Of a stretch of DNA of 64,000 bases, positions 1 to 7,718 are shown piece by piece. This DNA is from an uncultured Anaeromusa sp. GTDB taxonomy: Bacteria; Bacillota; Negativicutes; Anaeromusales; Anaeromusaceae. The stretch's first letter is position 1. The number at the start of each line of letters is the position of its first letter. The translations under genes were made by a program, and so were the position numbers. The notes under the pieces were generated by a model that was not told where the DNA came from, ran no database searches, and was given only the letters and a program-made list of their open reading frames with translations. Location: contig NZ_OY764902.1 of NCBI RefSeq assembly GCF_963668665.1, forward strand, positions 2,618,001-2,682,000. Reading direction: 5' to 3'.

Positions 1-369
1 GATTTTAAACAAATTAACGATTCTTTCGGTCACCATGAAGGGGATCGCGCTTTGCAGCTGTTCGCGCAAAGCTTGGCGGCAACCTTTGCCGGCAAAGGCT
101 TGGCGGTACGTTTGGGCGGGGATGAATTTTTAGTATTGCTGCAGGAAGAAAGACCTGAGGTATTGCAACGGTATGTGGAGGCTTTGCAAGAGAGAATTTT
201 GACGCATACCCGTCAGCTTCAACTGCCATATACGATTCGTTTCAGCTATGGACTTACTACCTTGGACGAAGGCTATCAAAGCGTGCGCGAAATGGTGGAG
301 CACAGCGATGCGCTAATGTATGCGAAGAAGCAAGGAAAAGAAGGCAAAGCTAGGAGCAAAACGAGATAG
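1..369 (+). CDS. GGDEF-domain protein (diguanylate cyclase), 3' part only
   Basis: The reading frame is open from the first base and ends with TAG at 367-369, so the N-terminal part lies left of the window. The 122 visible residues are the C-terminal two thirds of a GGDEF domain: DFKQINDSFGH, the metal and substrate-binding region, at the start, then RLGGDEF with the signature at about 115-129, and the end motif with Y-A-K-K-Q-G-K. GGDEF enzymes make the second messenger c-di-GMP from two GTP. No RxxD inhibitory I-site precedes GGDEF here, unlike the two other GGDEF proteins of this window. The sensory part cannot be judged. The gene ends about 90 bases before ssrA. Confidence 0.9.
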   Translation, partial: DFKQINDSFGHHEGDRALQLFAQSLAATFAGKGLAVRLGGDEFLVLLQEERPEVLQRYVEALQERILTHTRQLQLPYTIRFSYGLTTLDEGYQSVREMVEHSDALMYAKKQGKEGKARSKTR

Positions 370-399
370 CGCTATAGAGTTATGTGGAATTAGGGCAGG

Positions 400-428
400 T
401 TGTTTTACAAAGTCAGGTATGCTATACT
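400..428 (+). promoter_or_regulatory. Probable ssrA promoter
   Basis: TATACT at 423-428 is preceded by TG at 420-421, giving an extended -10 element. TTGTTT at 400-405 sits 17 bases upstream as a weak -35. The mature tmRNA begins about 30 bases downstream, leaving a short 5' leader for RNase P removal. Confidence 0.45.
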
Positions 429-458
429 TAATTGATCATAATAACTTCGTTGTAATCA

Positions 459-804
459 GGGGGCGTACTGGTTTTCGACAGGGGTGGTTGTGGTATGGGT
501 AGCGAGCCGGGGTTCCATCTGCCCGTAAGACGGTGGGACAATTTTAATTGCCAACGAAGAATACGCTTTAGCAGCTTAATGCTAACGGGCCAGTTTCTCC
601 CTCCCGCGGGGAAGCTGTCTCGTCACAATGCGGGATACCTGAAGTCCAATTCTCGGAGGACCCACAGGGAACCTTTATCGAGATAGCGTCAGCGCAGCCT
701 GTCGGTGGGCGGCAACGGGGCGAAATCTAAATCAGCGACTGCGCTCGGAGACACCTATATGGCAATGCTTCTGGACAGGGGTTCGACTCCCCTCGCCTCC
801 ACCA
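459..804 (+). ncRNA. ssrA: tmRNA (transfer-messenger RNA)
   Basis: tmRNA rescues ribosomes stalled on broken mRNAs and tags the nascent chain for proteolysis. The 5' end GGGGGCG (459-465) pairs with CGCCTCC (794-800), followed by the discriminator A and an encoded CCA (802-804). The T-arm with GGTTCGACTCC precedes the acceptor strand. The tag frame is at 550-579: GCC resume codon, then a tag reading ANEEYALAA and a TAA stop. The length of 346 bases is normal for the one-piece form. The 3' end has served as an integration site: the last 12 bases recur at 11227-11238. Confidence 0.97.
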
Positions 805-877
805 GACAAATCCGGATTCTGTCCAAACTATAAAACCCGTCAATACCTGAGTTTGCTCGGTGTCGGCGGGTTGTTTG
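793..877. repeat. attL-like repeat: ssrA 3' end plus terminator
   Basis: This segment matches 11227-11309 with identity in the first 12 bases and in two longer blocks (AATCCGGATT and TGTCCAAACTATAAAACCCG), then diverges within the terminator hairpin. The divergence suggests that one copy came with the element and the other is the original chromosomal end. Confidence 0.7.
834..877 (+). terminator. Intrinsic terminator after ssrA
   Basis: AACCCG (834-839) pairs with CGGGTT (867-872); an inner arm ACC-GAG/CTCGGT extends the stem. A short T-rich tract follows (TTGTTTG). The same structure, with a better T run, is repeated at the right end of the island. Confidence 0.6.
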
Positions 878-918
878 TCATTTTCAGCTAGAAACACGGT
901 CCAAGCAAGGGGGAAGCC

Positions 919-1668
919 ATGAGTACATTGCAGCAGCTTTTGCGTGAAATTGATGCCAAGCAGGAACGAATCAACAAGCAAAGGCCCTTGGAGCAGACAC
1001 AAATCAAGAACCTCAAGGAATACTTCAAAGTAGGCCTGACCTACGCTTCCAATGCTTTGGAGGGTAACACCCTGACCGAATCGGAAACAAAAGTAGTCTT
1101 GGAAGATGGTGTAACCATTGGCGGCAAGCCGCTGAAAGATCACTTGGATGCCATTGGACATGGCCGTGCCTTCGATTGGATGTGGGGGCTGGCTAAAGAT
1201 GTTGAGCTTTCCGAAGAAGACGTAAAAAAGCTGCATGTTCTTTGTTTTCAACCCAGCGAAGGAGAACAAGCAGGTGAATACCGCTGTGTGAATGTAGTCA
1301 TAACTGGTTCCCAGCATAGTGACCGTTTGCCCAGCCATGAAGAAGTACCTGCCTTGATGAAAAAATGGGCAGTGAGTTTGCCGGAGAAGAGAAAGAAACT
1401 CCACCCCGTTCAGTATGCAGCCCAATTGCACCAGGAGTTCATTGTCATTCATCCTTTTGCAGACGGTAACGGAAGAGTTGCACGGTTGCTGTTGAATCAT
1501 GCCCTGATTTCTCAGGGATACCCGCCCGTCATCATTTCTCCTGTGTTCAAGCATGAATACATCCAAGCCCTGGAACAAAGCCATACAAAGCCGGAGTCTT
1601 TTGCGGCATACATTGCAGAGCAGGTACTGCAGGCGCAAAGAGATTACATTCGCTTGCTGCGATTGTGA
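919..1668 (+). CDS. Fic-domain protein (probable AMP transferase), copy 1
   Basis: Fic enzymes usually transfer AMP from ATP onto a hydroxyl of a target protein. The catalytic motif HPFADGNGRVAR begins at residue 178, with the catalytic His, the metal-binding Asp and the phosphate-binding Gly-Asn-Gly-Arg all present. An inhibitory-helix motif S-x-x-x-E-G is at residues 44-49 (SNALEG), so this is an N-terminally self-inhibited (class II) Fic protein. Length 249 residues. The ATG at 919 follows a purine-rich stretch (GGGGGAAGCC). It is the first gene of the ssrA island and is followed by a strong terminator. A closely similar gene lies at 13441-14193, outside the island. The target is unknown; no antitoxin gene is adjacent. 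Confidence 0.93.
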   Translation: MSTLQQLLREIDAKQERINKQRPLEQTQIKNLKEYFKVGLTYASNALEGNTLTESETKVVLEDGVTIGGKPLKDHLDAIGHGRAFDWMWGLAKDVELSEEDVKKLHVLCFQPSEGEQAGEYRCVNVVITGSQHSDRLPSHEEVPALMKKWAVSLPEKRKKLHPVQYAAQLHQEFIVIHPFADGNGRVARLLLNHALISQGYPPVIISPVFKHEYIQALEQSHTKPESFAAYIAEQVLQAQRDYIRLLRL

Positions 1669-1687
1669 GTGTGTTGTGAAGAAGCTA

Positions 1688-1734
1688 AATCCCGTTGTTC
1701 CCCAACTTTTTTGGGTAATGGCGGGATTTTTTTT
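1688..1734 (+). terminator. Intrinsic terminator after Fic copy 1
   Basis: AATCCCG (1688-1694) pairs with CGGGATT (1722-1728), an inner CCCAA/TTGGG arm strengthens it, and a run of eight T residues follows. Confidence 0.85.
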
Positions 1735-1796
1735 GTGGGAAGTCGGGCGCTGGGGCTAAGAAAATTCGCTGGAGAATCCTGTGGTGACGAAAGAAC

Positions 1797-1858
1797 GCGA
1801 AGAACGGTGAGGAGCAAAGGGAATGAACCCTTTTGCTCCCCCGTCTCTTCGCTTTTTT
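1797..1858. terminator. Long hairpin with T run (terminator-like)
   Basis: A stem of about 25 bases runs from GCGAAGA (1797) to TCTTCGC (ending 1852), with GAGCAAAGGG/CCCTTTTGCTC near the loop, followed by six T residues. No convincing gene ends just upstream, since the Fic gene already has its own terminator. It may be a second terminator or a mobile palindromic repeat. Confidence 0.5.
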
Positions 1859-1990
1859 CTTTTCGCGGTTGAAGGGCAATTCAGACTGAAAAGTAGATGC
1901 TCAAAAAGAAAAAGCGACGAAGAGACAGCGAAGCAACGGGTTTGCAACGGCAACTGTCGTTCTAGATCAGTGGAATGTAAGCATTTTTCT

Positions 1991-2020
1991 GTGGGAAAGT
2001 GGGCGGCCCGACTGCCCGAC
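1991..2020. repeat. Island hairpin repeat, copy A
   Basis: GTGGGAAAGTGGGC-G-GCCCGACTGCCC. It shares GTGGGAAAGTGGGC and GCCCGACTG with copy C (7653-7690), but the stem-loop between the two arms is reduced to a single base. Confidence 0.6.
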
Positions 2021-2148
2021 AAAAATAAAAGATTAAAATACAAAAATAGAGAAATTCGATGACTAATACGTATGTATAAAAATTTTTTTCAGTGCATAAA
2101 AAATCACAAAATGATGCTTGATTATAATTGGAAGAAAATGAGAAATGG

Positions 2149-2176
2149 CTATTCGGCAGGGACCCCTGCCGAATAG
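2149..2176. repeat. Perfect 13-base inverted repeat
   Basis: CTATTCGGCAGGG (2149-2161) and its exact complement (2164-2176) are separated by two bases. On the plus strand an A-rich tract follows; read on the minus strand the stem is not followed by a T run. This is therefore not a standard terminator in either direction, and a protein-binding or cruciform role in the island is possible. Confidence 0.7.
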
Positions 2177-2560
2177 AAAAAATAAGAAATCAGCAATCTA
2201 ATGAGGGGGATTAATTTGTGGAATATTAAACAAATCTTTGATAAAAAAGATGTTTTTTAGATTTGACTAGCTGTTTTTCTCGGGCTATTATGGTGAACAC
2301 AACTTCAACGCTCTTGCTTCTGAAAACTGAGCAAAGAACTTTTGCGATTTTGAAGAAGCCGGTCCGGCGCTCTAGAAACGGCATATTAATGCAGCAGTCA
2401 GGGCACGGAAGACTCCATTGTCAAACCCCGTCAGGGGTCACTGTCGGAACTGTAAGAGTGGGAACTTTAGCCAGTACGCTGGCTGCATCAGCTTTTCTGA
2501 ATAATCGTGGCTCTAGGGGGATTTGAAGTTGACAATCGGTGAAGGAAAGGGAGCGAACTC

Positions 2561-2812
2561 ATGAAACAAGTAGCTTGGAAGCAACCTGTGATTCTGACGG
2601 GGTTGCGTGTTCCTTGTAAAACAAGGAACTGGAAACGGTTGGAAAGCGCAATAATGGCGCAACGGGCCGTTCGGCCTGTTGCCAGCCAGTTCGGTTTCGC
2701 TGAATTTGAGTTTTTGCAACCGTGCATGGTTTCTGAAAGCGGTTTGATTCTCGAACTGGAAATTTGGAGTGCGATTGCTGGTAGAAAAGCAGTTTTGCTT
2801 GTGAAAGAATAG
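2561..2812 (+). CDS. Hypothetical protein, 83 residues
   Basis: I do not recognise this protein. The ATG at 2561 follows GGAAAGGGAGCGAACTC, a credible ribosome site, and the stop at 2810-2812 lies eleven bases before the start of the next gene, whose ribosome site AGGAGG overlaps the end. This spacing suggests co-transcription with the helicase-like gene. The product is basic in its first half and contains two short hydrophobic patches but no clear membrane segment. It might be a small accessory or control protein of the island's replication gene; nothing in the sequence proves this, and the frame could also be accidental. Confidence 0.4.
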   Translation: MKQVAWKQPVILTGLRVPCKTRNWKRLESAIMAQRAVRPVASQFGFAEFEFLQPCMVSESGLILELEIWSAIAGRKAVLLVKE

Positions 2813-2823
2813 GAGGAATAGAC

Positions 2824-4719
2824 ATGAGTGCTAATGAGCAGTCAGCTCAAAGCGGCCAGGTACCAAAGAAAAACTTCTCTCCTGGAGCTGCCAAGACGGG
2901 TAAGCCGGAAAAAACCCCCCCGATTGACCGCCCTCTGAAGAGGAAGTACTTGCCTATCCTTCAGAAGCTTGAGCCAGAGGGTTACTCTATCAATGCCAAG
3001 AACCAGCTGACATTAATAGATGATTCGGGAGATAAAAAACCCATTTCCGACGTACTTGTAGTGCCTGTAAAATTCATCAAAAAACTTTCCCGCGACAACG
3101 AGGAATTTTTTGTTGAAGTCATTGGCAGTGCAAAAGATGGAACTGATTTTCCGAAAATCACTTTGACAATGAATGAATTCGAGCAGATGAACACATTGAT
3201 GCAACATTGGGGACCTAAAGCGCGTATTCTGCCTAAAAAATTTTATTTTACTTTGGTGCATGATGCCGCTAAAATTTTGGCGCAGGACTTGGAGGCAGAA
3301 GTTGTGTACGCCTATACCGGGTGGCAAAAAACACAAGGAACTTGGGGTTTCTTGCATGCAGATGGTTGCGTGGGAATTGAAGACGTCAGAGTTGAGTTGA
3401 CCCCAAAGCTGAACGTATTTCGGCTTCCTCCTGAAGTGCGCAATATGAAAGCAGCAGTTGAAGCAAGTCTGGACTTGCTGGAATTAGCGCCGTATGAAAT
3501 AACTATGTTTCTTTGGGCACTGACTTATTTAGCGCCTCTTTGCGAGGCTGCCAGACAGGCGGCTTTTGAGCCGAAGTTTGTTGCCTGGCTCTACGGTCGG
3601 ACAGGTTCAATGAAGACGACGCTGTCCATGCTGTTTTTAAACCATTTTGGGCCCATGGAAAATCCGCCAGCAACCTTCAAAGATAGCCTTACGGCATTTG
3701 AATGTAAGGCGGCCTGTCTAAAGGATGCCGTGATTCTTTTTGATGACTACCATCCTGTGAAAAACAGAAAAGAGCAGGCAGAGATGCAGGCTAAAGGAAT
3801 CTACATTTTTCGCTGCTATGGCGATAGGATTAGCCGTGATCGCGGAACTCCCACTGCAACGCTTCAAGAGTCGATAGTACCGGGTGGTATGGCCCTAGTT
3901 ACAGCTGAAGATGTGCCGCCGGGCGGCGAATCGGATGTAGCGCGAAACATTGCTGTGAAGATGAACCAAGGCGATGTGGATAAGGCAAAGCTTGATACGG
4001 CTCAAAAGAACCAGGAGTTGTTGGCAGAAGCCATGCATGGCTATCTTTCCTGGCTTGCGCCCAGGATGGAAAAGCTGCCTCAAAAGCTGGGAAAACAGTT
4101 TCAGCTTTTGAGGGGGAAAATGCAAAAAGAAGTCGGTGGTCATAAGCGGACCGGCGACGCCATTGCATGGCTTTGCCTTGGGCTAAGATACGGCCTTCAG
4201 CATGCTCTGGCGCGTAAAGTCCTTTCCAAAGAGCGCGCTCAGGAATACTACCTGAAAGGGAAAAAGGTATTCCTGAAGCTAGGAAAAGGTCAGACGGCGA
4301 TGGTCCAAGGCCAACAACCCGTCGATATTTTCCTGGAAACACTCCAAATATTGCTGGATGCTAAAAAGCTCGTTCTTGTTCCGAAATCGGCGCAAAATCC
4401 TAGCCGTAGAGGGCTGGGAGGCTACTATGATGACCACTACTTCTATCTGCTTGACACCGTATACCAGGACGTTGAAAGCTACTTGCGAAGTAGTAATCAA
4501 GCTGTCGGCGCGACTCTCAAAACGCTGTATGAAGCCATGCATCAGAGACAGTTGATATGTGGGGAAGTTGAAAAGCCAGGCACGGAGCATGAAAAAGTGA
4601 ATTACAAGAAGAAAATCATGCTAGGTGATGGAACTAGACCACGGCTGTTGGCGCTAAAAAGAAGTGCCATACCATATCAACCCAAATCTGGTGAAACTTC
4701 CTTCCAAGACGACGAGTGA
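2824..4719 (+). CDS. P-loop NTPase, DUF927-like helicase of a mobile element
   Basis: The 631-residue protein has a low-complexity N-terminus (about 1-40), a central beta-rich region, and an NTPase core. The Walker A motif GRTGSMKTT starts at residue 258 (Lys264), and a Walker B-like ILFDDYHP is at about 303-310. The region after it, with CYGDRISRDR and an arginine-rich turn, fits a hexameric helicase-type ATPase. This matches the general plan of DUF927 and related phage or plasmid replication helicases; the family name is from recognition of the pattern, not a search. The C-terminal 200 residues resemble a winged-helix DNA-binding tail. Ribosome site TAGGAGGAATAGAC precedes ATG 2824. Likely role: replication of the integrated element after excision. 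Confidence 0.6.
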   Translation: MSANEQSAQSGQVPKKNFSPGAAKTGKPEKTPPIDRPLKRKYLPILQKLEPEGYSINAKNQLTLIDDSGDKKPISDVLVVPVKFIKKLSRDNEEFFVEVIGSAKDGTDFPKITLTMNEFEQMNTLMQHWGPKARILPKKFYFTLVHDAAKILAQDLEAEVVYAYTGWQKTQGTWGFLHADGCVGIEDVRVELTPKLNVFRLPPEVRNMKAAVEASLDLLELAPYEITMFLWALTYLAPLCEAARQAAFEPKFVAWLYGRTGSMKTTLSMLFLNHFGPMENPPATFKDSLTAFECKAACLKDAVILFDDYHPVKNRKEQAEMQAKGIYIFRCYGDRISRDRGTPTATLQESIVPGGMALVTAEDVPPGGESDVARNIAVKMNQGDVDKAKLDTAQKNQELLAEAMHGYLSWLAPRMEKLPQKLGKQFQLLRGKMQKEVGGHKRTGDAIAWLCLGLRYGLQHALARKVLSKERAQEYYLKGKKVFLKLGKGQTAMVQGQQPVDIFLETLQILLDAKKLVLVPKSAQNPSRRGLGGYYDDHYFYLLDTVYQDVESYLRSSNQAVGATLKTLYEAMHQRQLICGEVEKPGTEHEKVNYKKKIMLGDGTRPRLLALKRSAIPYQPKSGETSFQDDE

Positions 4720-4732
4720 CAGTGTGAATCTT

Positions 4733-4760
4733 GTGGGCAGGCGGGCGTGCCCGACTGTCC
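4733..4760. repeat. Island hairpin repeat, copy B
   Basis: GTGGGCAGGCGGGC-GT-GCCCGACTGTCC lies 13 bases after the helicase-like gene. The arms GGGC and GCCCGACTG match the other copies; the left shoulder differs. Confidence 0.5.
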
Positions 4761-4894
4761 GCATTTTCCCAGGGCGAAACAAGAGTGAAGTGAAGCATAT
4801 ATTATTGTTTTGATGTTGACTGGCAGCATACGCGGCTGGGACGCAAACAATGGCAGTTGTAGAAAACCTAAATCAATTGTGGGAGGGCTTGACC

Positions 4895-5098
4895 ATGAGT
4901 GAACTACAAAGCGAGCTTCAGACGATTGTTGTACGTGAGCACGAAGCGTACATTTCGCGGGATGGCTTGAAAAGAAATTTGTTTGAAGAAGAATCCACGG
5001 AAGTGGCTACTGACCGCACTTGGACAAGTGAGCGGACTGTCTTCAATGAGGCGGCGGTTGCTTTGCTTTTTGCCATGGTTGAGGCACAAATAGCATGA
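4895..5098 (+). CDS. Hypothetical small protein, 67 residues
   Basis: Not recognised. ATG 4895 is chosen because GGGAGGG (4881-4887) lies 7 bases upstream; an earlier in-frame ATG at 4850 has no ribosome site. The product is acidic, rich in Glu and Thr, with a hydrophobic C-terminal stretch (AAVALLFAMVEAQIA) that looks like an amphipathic helix rather than a membrane anchor. It lies between the helicase-like gene and the recombinase and is followed by its own terminator. It could be a small regulator of the element. Confidence 0.5.
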   Translation: MSELQSELQTIVVREHEAYISRDGLKRNLFEEESTEVATDRTWTSERTVFNEAAVALLFAMVEAQIA

Positions 5099-5137
5099 AT
5101 GCCAAGGCAGTAGCCCATTGAAGAAAGAGAGAGCAAG

Positions 5138-5163
5138 AGGGCAATCAGCTAGATTGCCCTTTT
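5138..5163 (+). terminator. Intrinsic terminator before the recombinase gene
   Basis: AGGGCAATC (5138-5146) pairs with GATTGCCCT (5152-5160) around a five-base loop, followed by TTT. It separates the small gene from the recombinase, whose own start is only 22 bases on. Confidence 0.75.
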
Positions 5164-5184
5164 GCATGAAAGGGTGCGGTGATA

Positions 5185-6765
5185 ATGTCGAAAGTGGCTA
5201 TCTACGCCCGGTTTTCCAGTGACAATCAGCGTGAAGAGTCCATCGACGCGCAAGTGCGGGCGGCGGAAGAATTTGCAAAACAGAAGAAATGGGTGGTTGT
5301 GAAAAAATACATTGACCGAGCCAAAACCGCTACCACCGACAAGAGACAGGAATTTCAGCGCATGATGGATGACAGCGCTAAGGGTCTCTTCGATGTGATA
5401 CTGGTGCATAAACTAGACCGTTTCAGCCGCAATAAGTATGATTCGGCCATCTACAAGCGCAAGCTGAGAAAAGGCGGAATCAAACTTTGCAGCGTAACGG
5501 AATTTCTGGACGACAGTCCGGAATCTGTAATTTTGGAGTCGGTGCTGGAAGGTATGGCTGAGTACTATTCTCGAAACTTGTCCCGTGAAGTCATGAAAGG
5601 GATGAGAGAAAACGCCTACCAGTGCAAGCATACTGGCGGATGTGCCCCGCTGGGGTACGATGTGGACCCAGTGACAAAGAAATACATCATTAACGAAAAA
5701 GAAGCCCCGGCGGTGCGGTTGATTTTTCAGATGTACTTGGAAGGCTTCGGGTATGACCAGATTGTTGGAAAATTGCAAAAACGATGCTATCGCAGCAAGT
5801 TGGGACGCCCCATCGGAAAAGGCAGCATTCACGACATTCTGCGTAATGAAAAGTACAGCGGAGTGTACGTCTTCAACCGTTCTGCATCAAAAGATTGGGA
5901 CGGCAAGAGAAACAATCACAGCTCCAAGGCGGAAGAAGCCATAATTCGCGTTCCTGGTGGAGTTCCAGCCATCATTGCTCCTGAAGAGTTTGCCAGAGCC
6001 AAGGAGAAGATGCAGGCCAATCAGAGACGTCCCGGTGCATACAAAGCCAAGGAGCACTACCTTTTGAGCGGTCTCATTGTCTGTGGTGAGTGCTTGAAGC
6101 GGGAAGGAAAAGCCTACTCGATGATGGGAAATGTAAAGCACTCTGGGCGGGATAAACGCAAGCACGTAACCTATCGCTGCAGCAATCGGGAAAATACCAA
6201 GCAGTGCACCAACAAAGAGTTGAACCGCGAGTATGTTGAAGAATTTGTCCTGGAACAGCTGGAAAAGCAGATCTTCAGTGACAAAGCCATTCCTCAGCTG
6301 GTACGTCAGTTGAACGAGTACCAGAATCGGAAAAAGCAAACCGACGGCAAAGAAATTGAGCGGCTCAAAGGATTGGTGGCCGACTTGAAAAAGCAAATGG
6401 ATAATCTGATTAATGCCATTGCCAAAGGTGTCAGTGAAGGGGTTTTTGCTGAAAAACTGCAGAAATTGGAAGAAGAAAAAGCGCAAGCGGAAGCAACGCT
6501 GATGGAACTAGGCGGCGTAGAAACCAAACAGCTCATCACGGAAGAAATGCTGCGGAAGATGCTCGGAACCTTCCGTGAGTATGTAAAAGCCCACAATACC
6601 TTGGAAGTAAAGAAATTCATTTCCAATTACATCAAGCAGGTAATTGTCTACAAAGACCACGTTGTCGTGGTCTTTGTTTTGTCTGTAGGCGGAAAAAGCG
6701 AGGGGTTGTCCATTAAAACCCAGATTCAGCGTTGCAAAATGATGAATTCCAAATCGTGTGCCTGA
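5185..6765 (+). CDS. Large serine recombinase
   Basis: Large serine recombinases integrate and excise mobile elements by double-strand cleavage through a phosphoserine link. The N-terminal resolvase domain shows VAIYARFSSDNQREES, with the nucleophile Ser11 in the usual Y-x-R-x-S-x-x-x-Q setting. A recombinase domain (about 150-260) follows, then a zinc-ribbon with CGEC and C-N/C-T-N cysteines (about 300-350), and a coiled coil (about 390-440) that in this family mediates synapsis control. Length 526 residues is typical. ATG 5185 fits family N-termini better than GTG 5179. It sits in the middle of the island rather than at an edge, which is unusual for an integrase of the outer boundary. Confidence 0.93.
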   Translation: MSKVAIYARFSSDNQREESIDAQVRAAEEFAKQKKWVVVKKYIDRAKTATTDKRQEFQRMMDDSAKGLFDVILVHKLDRFSRNKYDSAIYKRKLRKGGIKLCSVTEFLDDSPESVILESVLEGMAEYYSRNLSREVMKGMRENAYQCKHTGGCAPLGYDVDPVTKKYIINEKEAPAVRLIFQMYLEGFGYDQIVGKLQKRCYRSKLGRPIGKGSIHDILRNEKYSGVYVFNRSASKDWDGKRNNHSSKAEEAIIRVPGGVPAIIAPEEFARAKEKMQANQRRPGAYKAKEHYLLSGLIVCGECLKREGKAYSMMGNVKHSGRDKRKHVTYRCSNRENTKQCTNKELNREYVEEFVLEQLEKQIFSDKAIPQLVRQLNEYQNRKKQTDGKEIERLKGLVADLKKQMDNLINAIAKGVSEGVFAEKLQKLEEEKAQAEATLMELGGVETKQLITEEMLRKMLGTFREYVKAHNTLEVKKFISNYIKQVIVYKDHVVVVFVLSVGGKSEGLSIKTQIQRCKMMNSKSCA

Positions 6766-6827
6766 AAGGAGGTGGTGGAGTAGGTACATTCAGACATCGG
6801 TCAATTTGAAAAATAGGAGGATGTAGT

Positions 6828-7094
6828 ATGGATGCAATTTTTTCGATAGCTCTGTTGGCAGTTGGTACAACTGTATTTGTTTTGGTAAACCGGGTTTTCC
6901 ATGTAGCCTATTTTGGATTTCGCGGAGTGTTTGCACTATGGATGACTTGCATTTTGGGAACCGGGATGGTTTTGGCGGCAATTGGTGCAATAGTCATACC
7001 GTGGGTGATGGAATACTACCCCTGGTTGCTTGGCGGACTGGCGGTGATTGTTTTGGGAATAAGCAGATACAAGAAAAATGCGCACAAAGGATAA
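6828..7094 (+). CDS. Small membrane protein, 88 residues
   Basis: Not recognised at family level. Ribosome site ATAGGAGGATGTAGT precedes ATG 6828. Three hydrophobic segments are visible: residues 3-22, 33-60 and 64-79, followed by a basic tail, so the protein should be embedded in the inner membrane with its C-terminus inside. It lies 62 bases after the recombinase gene and ends in a strong terminator, so it may be co-transcribed with the recombinase. Small membrane proteins in this position can be immunity or holin-like proteins, but nothing in the sequence supports a specific role. Confidence 0.65.
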   Translation: MDAIFSIALLAVGTTVFVLVNRVFHVAYFGFRGVFALWMTCILGTGMVLAAIGAIVIPWVMEYYPWLLGGLAVIVLGISRYKKNAHKG

Positions 7095-7126
7095 CCCCCT
7101 GAACTGAAAGGTTCAGGGGGTTTTTC
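7093..7126 (+). terminator. Intrinsic terminator
   Basis: CCCCCTGAAC (7095-7104) pairs perfectly with GTTCAGGGGG (7111-7120), then TTTTT. It overlaps the stop codon region of the small membrane protein. Confidence 0.9.
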
Positions 7127-7155
7127 TGTTTGTTGGAGAAAATAAGGAGGGTACT

Positions 7156-7581
7156 ATGTACATCATAAAAACGGTTCACGACGTAAAAAGATTCCAAGAA
7201 GAAAAGGTCGTTTCGGAAGCATTGGCAGCACATCTTCTTCGCAAAATACAAGCATTGCATCAAGCACTTGGAAGTGAGGCGGCAATAGATGCGTTTTGCC
7301 TGCAAGAATACGGAATGATAGGTGTTTTTGCAGCAGAAGATGCTGGTTTGCAAGAAATGGGGTTGCCTGCTGCATTAGACCCAATCATGCCGGAATGGGT
7401 AAGTCGGTTGGTTTTGGAAAAGGAAGAGTACTTCGTGCTCTACATCATGGCAGATAATGACTGCATACAGCAGATCTATTTTCCTGCCAAAACGATTGAC
7501 AAGGCTGTGCGAAAGTGGCTCAGCAGCCAACCGTTGGAAGAAGAGGAAGACGGACAATGGGGAGACGAAGGTCCGTTTTGA
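7156..7581 (+). CDS. Hypothetical protein, 141 residues
   Basis: Not recognised. Ribosome site AAGGAGGGTACT precedes ATG 7156. The protein looks cytosolic and acidic, with helical N-terminal half and an alternating hydrophobic segment (EYFVLYIMADN) that suggests a beta strand in a compact alpha/beta fold. The C-terminus is strongly acidic (EEEEDGQWGDEGPF). The coding sequence of this tail, plus about 100 bases downstream, recurs in decayed form at about 8595-8777, so part of this gene was once duplicated. It lies between two terminator-like elements and is probably its own transcription unit. Confidence 0.7.
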   Translation: MYIIKTVHDVKRFQEEKVVSEALAAHLLRKIQALHQALGSEAAIDAFCLQEYGMIGVFAAEDAGLQEMGLPAALDPIMPEWVSRLVLEKEEYFVLYIMADNDCIQQIYFPAKTIDKAVRKWLSSQPLEEEEDGQWGDEGPF

Positions 7582-7690
7582 CGTGAAGAAGGTAAAAAAG
7601 CGGCAAGAATTTGTAACGTGGTATTGCTTCTGTGAAGGGGCTTTGCAAAATAGTGGGAAAGTGGGCGCACCTTGTGCGCCCGACTGCCCT
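7548..7690. repeat. About 150-base direct repeat, left copy (includes hairpin copy C)
   Basis: From the end of the 141-residue gene through the hairpin, this segment aligns with 8627-8777. Shared landmarks are GTTTTGAC-TGAAG, CAAGAA/CAGGAA-TTGTAA, GCTTTG and GTGGGAAAGTGGGC. Hairpin copy C at 7653-7690 is the most perfect: GGGCGCAC, loop CTT, GTGCGCCC, followed by GACTGCCC. Confidence 0.6.
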
Positions 7691-7718
7691 CTGCGGTTGG
7701 AGTTGAATGGAAAAAATA

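Larger units (their letters stand above)
1859..2560. other. About 700 bases with no confident gene
   Basis: This stretch holds hairpin repeat copy A (1991-2020), a near-perfect inverted repeat (2149-2176) and a possible 14-codon reading frame from TTG 2217 behind a GAGGGGGA ribosome site. A frame from ATG 2290 to 2526 (78 codons) has no visible ribosome site and no recognisable sequence, so I do not call it as a gene. The region between the Fic gene and the replication-type gene could contain an origin or control region of the island; that is inference. Confidence 0.4.

Noticed and set aside
727..1638. Long minus-strand reading frame (303 codons) opposite the Fic gene and the ssrA end
   Set aside because: It lies antisense to a gene with a full catalytic motif and crosses the tmRNA 3' end; a similar antisense frame opposite the second Fic copy shows that it is a by-product of codon use.
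2217..2261. 14-codon frame with a good ribosome site at 2203-2210
   Set aside because: Too short to judge and not followed by a gene that it could control; mentioned in the regional entry only.
2263..2526. Plus-strand reading frame in the gene-free part of the island
   Set aside because: No ribosome site, low-complexity composition and no recognisable pattern; kept only as a remark in the regional entry.
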